Translations under genes and position numbers: made by a program
In this document: positions 59,001-64,000 of the stretch, piece after piece
How the letters are laid out: every line of letters starts with the position of its first letter
How positions within the stretch are numbered: the first letter of the stretch is position 1
Notes under the pieces: generated by a model
What the model was told of the DNA's origin: nothing
The model's database searches: none
What the model saw: the letters and a program-made list of their open reading frames with translations, nothing else
Assembly (NCBI RefSeq): GCF_009862785.1
Contig: NZ_WWHU01000001.1
Span: 1,922,001 to 1,986,000, forward strand
Length of the DNA stretch: 64,000 nt
Direction: 5' to 3'
DNA from: Gordonia sp. SID5947
GTDB taxonomy: Bacteria; Actinomycetota; Actinomycetes; Mycobacteriales; Mycobacteriaceae

Positions 59001-60235
59001 GGGCCCTCGGCAACAGCCCCGGAACTGATACCCGTGATGATCGTGGCGATGACGACGGTCACAGGCCGGCCGTCACCGTGATCGACCGGGTCGCGCCGCC
59101 GGCCCCGACCACACCCACCTATTCGCGCAAGACCCCGTTCGTGACGTCGCTCGCCCGCAATGTCCGGCTGAACGGCGCGGGGTCGCAGAAAGACGTTCGC
59201 AACTTCGCGTTCCATCTGCCGCCGAACTCGCTGACCTATCGCACCGGCGACGCACTCGGTGTCTGGCCGCGCAACAACCCAGCGCTCATCGACGAGTGGT
59301 TGACGGCGACTCGTCTCGACGGTGACGAGGTCGTCGACCTGGCCGATGCCGGTGAGATGACCTTGCGCCGCGCGCTGCGAGAACGCCTCGAATTCGCCAA
59401 GGTGAGTTCCGATCTCGTGCGCTTCGTCGCGGACCGGACCGGCAACGACGACCTGCGTGACCTGGCGGCAGCCGGCAACAGGGCCCGCTTCGCGGACTGG
59501 AGTTGGGGGCGCCAATCGGTCGATCTGCTGTCCGAGCATCCCGTGCGCGCGTCGACGACCGACTGGATCGACGTGCTGAAACCGTTGGCACCACGCTCGT
59601 ACTCGATCTCGTCGAGCCCGCTCTCGAGTCCCGACGAGGTACATCTGACGGTTGCCGCTGTGCGCTACAACGTCCACGGCACGCCCCGCGGTGGTGTGTG
59701 TTCGACATTCCTCGCCGACCAGGCTGAAGACGAGGACATCGGGATCTTCGTCAACTCCACCAACCACTTCCGTCCGCCGTCTGATCCCGATGCGCCGATG
59801 ATCATGATCGGACCGGGGACCGGAATCGCGCCGTTCCGGGCTTTCCTCCACGAACGGCAGGCGCTCGGCCACACGGGTCCGAACTGGCTGTTCTTCGGTG
59901 AGCAGTATGCCGCAACGGACTTCTACTACCGGGACGAGCTGACCTCGATGTTGGCCGATGGACTGCTCACCAGACTCGACGTCGCGTTCTCGCGGGATCA
60001 GGCCTCCAAGGTCTATGTGCAGGATCGGATGCGCGAACACGGCGCCGAACTGTATCGGTGGCTGCACGACGGCGCTCATATCTACGTGTGTGGCGACGCC
60101 GGACGTATGGCCAAGGACGTCGATGCCACCCTGAAAGGTGTTGTCGCCCAGCATGGAAAGTTGGCACCTTCGAGCGCCGAGGGTTACGTCAAAGCACTCG
60201 CCGCGGAAAAGCGATACGTCCGCGACGTCTACTGA
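56057..60235 (+). CDS. assimilatory nitrate reductase fused to flavodoxin/FNR reductase
   Basis: A 1392-aa bifunctional protein that reduces nitrate to nitrite with NADPH. Residues 1-~720: molybdopterin oxidoreductase with N-terminal [4Fe-4S] ligands Cys11, 14, 18, 47, SRLCMAS active-site region and C-terminal molydopterin dinucleotide-binding domain ([17 protein letters not shown]). Residues ~842-985: flavodoxin ([14 protein letters not shown]). Residues ~1020-1392: FNR domain with FAD motif [16 protein letters not shown] and the C-terminal [12 protein letters not shown] names such fusions 'bifunctional nitrate reductase/sulfite reductase flavoprotein'. GTG 56057 start. Convergent with nirBD, its pathway partner. 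Confidence 0.92.
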   Translation: MKPVASVRSLCAYCGVGCGMDLTVGGSGQILKTTGRKDHPTNFGRLCTKGSTTADMLAAGGRLTAPAIRSARGAAAQPGDMDQVITDTARRLREIIDRDGPDAVALYVSGQMSMEAQYLSNKLAKGFIRTNQIESNSRLCMASAGTGYKQSLGADGPPGSYQDFDHADVFFVIGSNIVDCHPILHLRMMDRIKAGAKLIVVDPRRTATADKADLFLQVKPGTDLALLNGLLHLLITGGHTDDDFIASYTDGFEQMPDFAAQYPPELVSEITGIPADDLRRAAELIGTADNWMSCWTMGLNQSTHGTWNTNALINLHLATGAICRLGSGPFSLTGQPNAMGGREMGYMGPGLPGQRAVIADDDRAFVEDRWGLAPGTLRTDVGGGTIDMFQRMADGEIKACWIICTNPVASVANRSTVIAGLERADLVITQDAFADTETNAYADVALPAALWTESSGTMVNSERNVTLFEPAVDAPGQALPDWQIIARIACEMGYADAFSYADAEEIFDEIRAFANPRTGYDLRGMTYDGLRRTPMQWPCPPATLVDAPDPNGRNPIRYRNDGVSQTLHRLEDGSVPDLAFATPTRRAQFFPRPHVDPAEMPDDEHPFLLNTGRLPHQWHTMTKTGRVAKLNKLNPGPFVEIHPDDAERLGIGPKDQVEVASRRGRAVLPASISDRVRPGNCFVPFHWNDMFGDDLAINAVTSDAIDPLSQQPEFKVCAVTLTRIAADSDETSATVIDSTPVAADPVPASEGRPVIDTLAELLGVSDIPTPRTTDIERLYLAGVISGLRARPPAGEVPTLPADAPLAPGTRTWVAGLLDGMFSRRASSTDTAESTDDSGSAGAVTVLWASQMGNAEEFAALCADRVAGTGRPVTTVPMDECDPGLLPDSDTVLFVTSTTGDGDPPDNGSEFWGALNTDDAPDLSGVRYAVLAFGDSSYDDFCGHGRKLDARIGELGGSRILDRVDCEPEFEDAAGNWLEKIVGALGNSPGTDTRDDRGDDDGHRPAVTVIDRVAPPAPTTPTYSRKTPFVTSLARNVRLNGAGSQKDVRNFAFHLPPNSLTYRTGDALGVWPRNNPALIDEWLTATRLDGDEVVDLADAGEMTLRRALRERLEFAKVSSDLVRFVADRTGNDDLRDLAAAGNRARFADWSWGRQSVDLLSEHPVRASTTDWIDVLKPLAPRSYSISSSPLSSPDEVHLTVAAVRYNVHGTPRGGVCSTFLADQAEDEDIGIFVNSTNHFRPPSDPDAPMIMIGPGTGIAPFRAFLHERQALGHTGPNWLFFGEQYAATDFYYRDELTSMLADGLLTRLDVAFSRDQASKVYVQDRMREHGAELYRWLHDGAHIYVCGDAGRMAKDVDATLKGVVAQHGKLAPSSAEGYVKALAAEKRYVRDVY

Positions 60236-60346
60236 CCCAGCGCAGCGTGCTTGCCCCCGCGCAGGAGCGCGCCTGCAGCGTCACCACCCCTCAGCAGCGA
60301 GCTCCGGCACCCCGCGCCCAAAAGAGCGAGCTCCGGTACCCCCGTG

Positions 60347-60382
60347 CCCTGAGGAGCGAGCCTGCGAGCGTCACGAAGGGCC
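60347..60382 (-). repeat. 36-bp REP-like element, left copy
   Basis: CCCTGAGGAGCGAGCCTGCG continuing to GGGCC. Its complement matches the right copy at 61681-61716 in 34 of 36 positions. The preceding 100 bp hold three further degraded copies of AGCGAGCTCCGGCACCCC-type units. Confidence 0.7.
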
Positions 60383-60502
60383 AAAGATCAACACCCGACC
60401 ATCGCACCCCCGAGCTACATCGGGAGCTGTCACGAGTCCCGAATATTGATCCCGACCGACCTCGGGAATTCGACCGACCCGTTGATGGTGCGTAGGCGGT
60501 CG

Positions 60503-61234
60503 ATGTGGACCACAATGGGCCGGGTGGGCAAGGCCGCGGAATTGCGGGTGACGGTAGGACAACCAATCGGTGGTTCCGACCTGCTGGCGGCAGTTGGCGC
60601 GCACGCGGTCTTGGTGCGTGCGGCTCGCGCCGATGTCATGGTTTTCCCAGAACTGTCGTTGACGGGTTACGAGGTCGACGCTGTCCCTGTTGACCTGCGC
60701 CGCGACCGCAGACTGTTCGATGGACTCATCGATGCGTGCGCTTCTTCGGACACGTGTGCGCTAGTTGGCGCCCCTGTGATCGAGAATGGTTGTCGTTCCA
60801 TTGCTTTCGTACGCGTTGACACCGACGGCGTCGAGGTGGTCTACCGGAAGCGCCACCTTGGCGGTCAGGAGATCGAACGGTTCACTCCAGGTCCCGCCGT
60901 CTCGACTGTCGATATTCGCGGTTGGCGCTTTGGGTTCGGCATCTGCAGAGACACCGGCGTCGAAACCCATACCGAAGCGACCGCTGCTCTCGGTATCGAC
61001 GTCTACGCCGCCGGCGTGGTTCATCATCGATCGGAACTCTCGGAACAACTTCGCCGCGCTTCCGACATCGGCGCGCGTTGCGGGGCGTATGTGGCGATGG
61101 CCAGTTGCGCTGGTCCCACCGGCGGTGGCTACCGGGATACTGCAGGCAACTCGGTGATCATGTCGGCCGAAGGCACCGTGTTGGCCCAAGCCGGCGAGAT
61201 TGCCGGCGACTATGTGACAGCTGTGCTGAGATAG
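60503..61234 (+). CDS. carbon-nitrogen hydrolase (nitrilase superfamily)
   Basis: ~243 aa. Catalytic triad: Glu in VFPELSLTGYE, Lys in VYRKRHLG, Cys in GFGICRDTG. The superfamily hydrolyses amides or nitriles, or acts in NAD synthesis and amide-acyl transfer; the substrate cannot be told. Base composition and codon use (more A/T at third positions than neighbours) are unlike the surrounding genes. Start is uncertain: ATG 60485, 60503 or 60515. Lies between nitrate reductase and nirBD inside the repeat-flanked module. Confidence 0.82.
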   Translation: MWTTMGRVGKAAELRVTVGQPIGGSDLLAAVGAHAVLVRAARADVMVFPELSLTGYEVDAVPVDLRRDRRLFDGLIDACASSDTCALVGAPVIENGCRSIAFVRVDTDGVEVVYRKRHLGGQEIERFTPGPAVSTVDIRGWRFGFGICRDTGVETHTEATAALGIDVYAAGVVHHRSELSEQLRRASDIGARCGAYVAMASCAGPTGGGYRDTAGNSVIMSAEGTVLAQAGEIAGDYVTAVLR

Positions 61235-61381
61235 TTTGCTTCAAATCGGCGCTTCGGGCTCCAACGTCATCGGAGAGACCCCCGCACTGTCGACAGTCCA
61301 CAGCGGGTTTCATTGCCCGACATTTTCCACAGATCGTCCACACCGACGCTCATCCGCTGCGGGGAGCCAGAGAACGGGGAG

Positions 61382-61676
61382 ATGGCATGGGTGTATCTTC
61401 TTGAATGCGTCGACCGGAAGTACTACGTCGGCAGCACCAGAGATCTCGAACACCGTTTGCATCAACACAACACCGCTCAAGTGGTTTCACCGCCACTCGA
61501 CGACCCTTGAACTCGCCTGGTGTGCCGAACTCGACAATGTGTCGGAAGCGTACGCCCTCGAGCGCCGCATCCACGGTTGGTCTCGCCGAAAGAAGCAGGC
61601 GCTGATCAACGGAGACATCGATCTCCTACGATCGTTCTCCCGACGTGGCGTACGAAAGTCGGATCACACGAACTAG
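61382..61676 (+). pseudogene. GIY-YIG nuclease-fold protein, doubly frameshifted
   Basis: ATG 61382 begins MAWVYLLECVDRKYYVGSTR, the GIY-YIG core (small UPF0213/YhbQ-like family, usually ~95 aa). Homology continues in a second frame (GFTATRRPL) and then a third (LELAWCAELDNVSEAYALERRI to the end). Adding one G at 61481 and one C in the run at 61504-61506 restores a 98-aa protein. Real decay or read errors are both possible. Same A/T-richer module as the nitrilase. Confidence 0.75.
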
Positions 61677-61680
61677 CGGG

Positions 61681-61716
61681 GGCCCTTCGAGACGCTCGCA
61701 AGCTCGCTCCTCAGGG
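61681..61716 (+). repeat. 36-bp REP-like element, right copy
   Basis: GGCCCTTCGAGACGCTCGCA continuing to CTCAGGG; inverted relative to the copy at 60347-60382 with two mismatches. A shortened relative (GGCTCCTCAGGGCAC) follows near 61770. Confidence 0.7.
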
Positions 61717-61801
61717 AACAGGGAAACACGCACGCACGCACCGCAACGAACAAGAGGCACGCCCGCCGGCTCCTCAGGGCACATGGGTTCCGCGGAGTGC
61801 G

Positions 61802-62119
61802 TCACACCCACACCAGGATCTCTCCGTCCCGATCCTCCGCACGGTAGACCGCGACCGCGCCGATCCCCTCCGAGGCACAACCACCGTCGCGGAAACGAAA
61901 TGCATACTGGTGCAACGGGCACACGATCTGCCCGAGGTCGAACTGACCGTCGGCGAGCGGGCCGCCGCGATGCGGGCACACCGCATCTGTCGCACGGAAG
62001 GTGCCATCGGTCATCCGGAACACTGCGATCTGCCGTTCACCGACGGCATACGCGCGTCCCTCGCCCGGCAGCAGACCCTCCGAAGGGCCGACCACCACGC
62101 CCATCTCGACCCGCGTCAT
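61802..62119 (-). CDS. nirD: nitrite reductase [NAD(P)H] small subunit
   Basis: 105 aa Rieske-fold subunit of assimilatory nitrite reductase. Unlike E. coli NirD it retains the iron-sulfur ligands Cys48-x-His50 and Cys67-x2-His70 (CPHRGG, CPLHQY). ATG 62119 overlaps the nirB stop (ATGA). The longer frame upstream is low-complexity. Confidence 0.92.
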   Translation of the reverse strand: MTRVEMGVVVGPSEGLLPGEGRAYAVGERQIAVFRMTDGTFRATDAVCPHRGGPLADGQFDLGQIVCPLHQYAFRFRDGGCASEGIGAVAVYRAEDRDGEILVWV

Positions 62120-64000
62120 CGGACCGGGACCTTCGGTAGCGGCAGCAACGGCAGCGACGACGCGAACTGGGCCGGCGACTTCGGTTCCTCGCGATCGAGC
62201 CACGGGTCGACATAGCCGGCCACCGCCTCATCGATCCGCTCCTGCAGACCCGCCACCAGCCCGTCCCGGTCGTCGACCAGGATCGCGCGCAGCTCCTCGA
62301 TGCCGATCCGCGGTACCCACGCGTAGGTTCGCTCCAACCATCTGCCTTGCTCGCGGTAGTACTGGATGAATATGCCGCACAGCCGGATCACCTCGGCCGC
62401 CGACTCGACCGTCGCCAGGAGATCACCCTTGCGGATGTGTGCACCTGCCGCACCTCCGACGTAGATCTCCCAACGACCGTCCCCGACGGCAACCACCCCG
62501 AAGTCCTTGCACAGCGCCTCGGCGCAGTTGCGCGGACATCCGGTGACGGCAAGTTTCAACTTGGCCGGCGACTCCAGTCCCTGATATCGCGTCTCGATGT
62601 CGATGCCCAGCTGCGTCGAGTCACCCAGACCGAACCGGCAATAGTCCGTTCCCACACAGGTTTTGACTGTCCGGAACGACTTTCCATACGCATAACCCGA
62701 CGGCATGTCCAGATCGTTCCAGACCTTCGGCAGGTCTTCCTTCTTCACTCCCAGAAGATCGATGCGCTGACCGCCGGTGGCCTTGATCATCGGGATCTCG
62801 TACTTCTCGGCGACATCGGCGATGCGACGGAGCTGTTCCGGCGACGTCACGCCGCCACGCATCTGCGGGACCACGGAGAACGTACCGTCGCGTTGGATGT
62901 TCGCGTGCACTCGATCGTTCACGAACAGGGCTCCGGGCTCCCGCTTCCAGTCGGCACCCCATATCACGCGCAGCAGCGACGCGAGCGGCATCTTCGCGGT
63001 TGCGTCCTCGCCGCCCGGTGCGAGTGCCGCGAAGACGTCGGTCACCGAGCGAAGGTTCTGCCGTTTGATCGTGTCGATGAGTTCCGGCTTGGTCAGCGGG
63101 ATGGCGGGTACGTACCAATCCGCCGACGCGTCGGCGGTGAGCGCGTCGCCGGCCGCGAACTCGACGATGTCGGCGACCAACGGCTTGCACGAACCGCAAC
63201 CCTTTCCGGCGCGTGTGGCCGCGCACACCTCGCTCACACTGGTGCATCCGCCACGCACACATCCGACGATGTCACCCTTGGTGACGCCGTTGCAGTTGCA
63301 GACCTGCACGTCGTCGGCGAGTTCGGCCGCACCGGTGGCCGCACTGGGCGTACCCATGTCGAACAGCATCGAGATGCGCTCATCGGGAAGCGGCACCTTC
63401 TCGTCGAACGCCTGCGTGAGAAAGTTGGCCTTCGAGATGTCGCCGAGCAGCATCGCGCCGATCAGTTTGTTGTCGCGTACCACCACACTCTTGTAGGTGC
63501 CGCTGCGTGGCTCGTAGAACTGGACGAACTCGTCGTCGTCTCGCTCAGGTCCCTTGACCCCCATGGCCGCGACATCGACTCCGGCGACCTTGAGCTTGGT
63601 GGTCAAGCGCGAACCATGGTATTCCGCATCGGGATTCGATCCCGTGATCACGTCTGCGAGCACCACCGCCTGCTCCCAGAGCGGCGCGACGAGTCCGTAC
63701 ACCTCGCTCCGATGCTGCGCACACTCCCCTACCGCGAAGATGAACCCCTCGTCTTCGCAACGCATCTGGTCATCGACCACGATCCCCCGCTCGACGACGA
63801 GTCCCGCACGCCGGGCCAGGTCCACATTCGGCCGGATACCCGCTGTCACCACGATCATGTCGGCGGGCAACGAGTCGTCGTCGGCGAAGCCGACACCGGC
63901 CACCGCCCCATCGTCGTTGCGCAGCACCGCGGTGGTCCGTTTTCCCGTGTGCACCCCCACACCGAGTTCTTCGATCTTGTTGCGCAACACCTTTCCGCCA
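62116..64000 (-). CDS. nirB: nitrite reductase [NAD(P)H] large subunit, 5' end cut by window edge
   Basis: C-terminal ~627 residues of NirB, which reduces nitrite to ammonium. From the edge: end of the FAD/NADH reductase domain (VVTAGIRPNVDLARRAG, EGFIFAVGECAQHR), a BFD [2Fe-2S] module (CNCNGVTKGDIVGCVRGGC, GKGCGSCKP), then the nitrite/sulfite reductase domain with siroheme-[4Fe-4S] cysteines in TCVGTDYCRFG and TGCPRNCAEALCKD. Coupled to nirD. The start lies beyond base 64000. Confidence 0.95.
   Translation of the reverse strand, partial: GGKVLRNKIEELGVGVHTGKRTTAVLRNDDGAVAGVGFADDDSLPADMIVVTAGIRPNVDLARRAGLVVERGIVVDDQMRCEDEGFIFAVGECAQHRSEVYGLVAPLWEQAVVLADVITGSNPDAEYHGSRLTTKLKVAGVDVAAMGVKGPERDDDEFVQFYEPRSGTYKSVVVRDNKLIGAMLLGDISKANFLTQAFDEKVPLPDERISMLFDMGTPSAATGAAELADDVQVCNCNGVTKGDIVGCVRGGCTSVSEVCAATRAGKGCGSCKPLVADIVEFAAGDALTADASADWYVPAIPLTKPELIDTIKRQNLRSVTDVFAALAPGGEDATAKMPLASLLRVIWGADWKREPGALFVNDRVHANIQRDGTFSVVPQMRGGVTSPEQLRRIADVAEKYEIPMIKATGGQRIDLLGVKKEDLPKVWNDLDMPSGYAYGKSFRTVKTCVGTDYCRFGLGDSTQLGIDIETRYQGLESPAKLKLAVTGCPRNCAEALCKDFGVVAVGDGRWEIYVGGAAGAHIRKGDLLATVESAAEVIRLCGIFIQYYREQGRWLERTYAWVPRIGIEELRAILVDDRDGLVAGLQERIDEAVAGYVDPWLDREEPKSPAQFASSLPLLPLPKVPVR

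Noticed and set aside
58415-60154. 579-codon minus-strand frame
   Set aside because: Antisense to the flavodoxin/FNR part of the nitrate reductase fusion; no motifs.

Overview
The window comes from a very G+C-rich actinobacterium of the mycolic-acid group (Mycobacteriales). Evidence: two MspA-family porins, an RpfB-type resuscitation factor, mycothiol-type DinB/maleylpyruvate-isomerase-like enzymes, a Pmt mannosyltransferase, MprAB-PepD, and gene order that follows M. tuberculosis (tatD-rpfB-rsmA-ispE; metG; rsmI/pmt; arcA; galU-glp-rimJ-glpR; Rv0991c-like; mscL; moaB2-pepD-mprB-mprA). Gene complement suggests Gordonia or a close relative; this is inferred, not proven.

Layout. 1-4.4 kb (minus): isoprenoid, rRNA methylation, cell-wall resuscitation and TatD genes, then a PhzF enzyme. 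4.6-10.5 kb (plus): beta-phosphoglucomutase-like HAD plus GH65 phosphorylase, then metG and pabB. 10.6-16.4 kb: a GAF regulator, rsmI, pmt, a BCCT carrier and a GntR regulator, with two tail-to-tail coding overlaps. 16.4-21.3 kb (minus): arcA, MFS, patatin, SoxR, universal stress protein. 21.9-24.7 kb: a zinc-starvation island with five zinc-independent ribosomal proteins (L31, L28, L33, S14, S18), a COG0523/Mrf-like protein and two Zur-like sites. 24.7-38.4 kb: a Na+/H+ antiporter, an AurF-like di-iron protein with a ferredoxin-ferredoxin reductase fusion, EamA, an XRE-cupin regulator divergent from azlCD, a DEAD helicase, an FBP-domain protein, gdhA and tRNA-Ala. 38.4-45.8 kb: the gephyrin-like Glp and its membrane receptor GlpR, rimJ, galU, 5-FTHF cyclo-ligase, a Ruc-like zinc-ribbon chaperone behind a CIRCE element, and an AGCS symporter. 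45.9-51.4 kb: nhaA, a SAF protein, mscL and two mspA paralogues. 51.2-55.8 kb (minus): moaB2, pepD, mprB, mprA. 56-64 kb: nitrate assimilation, with a nitrate reductase fused to a flavodoxin/FNR reductase converging on nirBD. Between them lies a 1.3-kb module (nitrilase, GIY-YIG) bounded by 36-bp inverted repeats.

A cross-cutting observation is that seven otherwise well-conserved genes (rpfB, Na+/H+ antiporter, XRE-cupin, glp, AGCS, second mspA, GIY-YIG) are each broken by loss of a single G/C. Restoring that base gives full-length proteins (two bases for GIY-YIG). The uniform pattern points to sequencing error more than decay.
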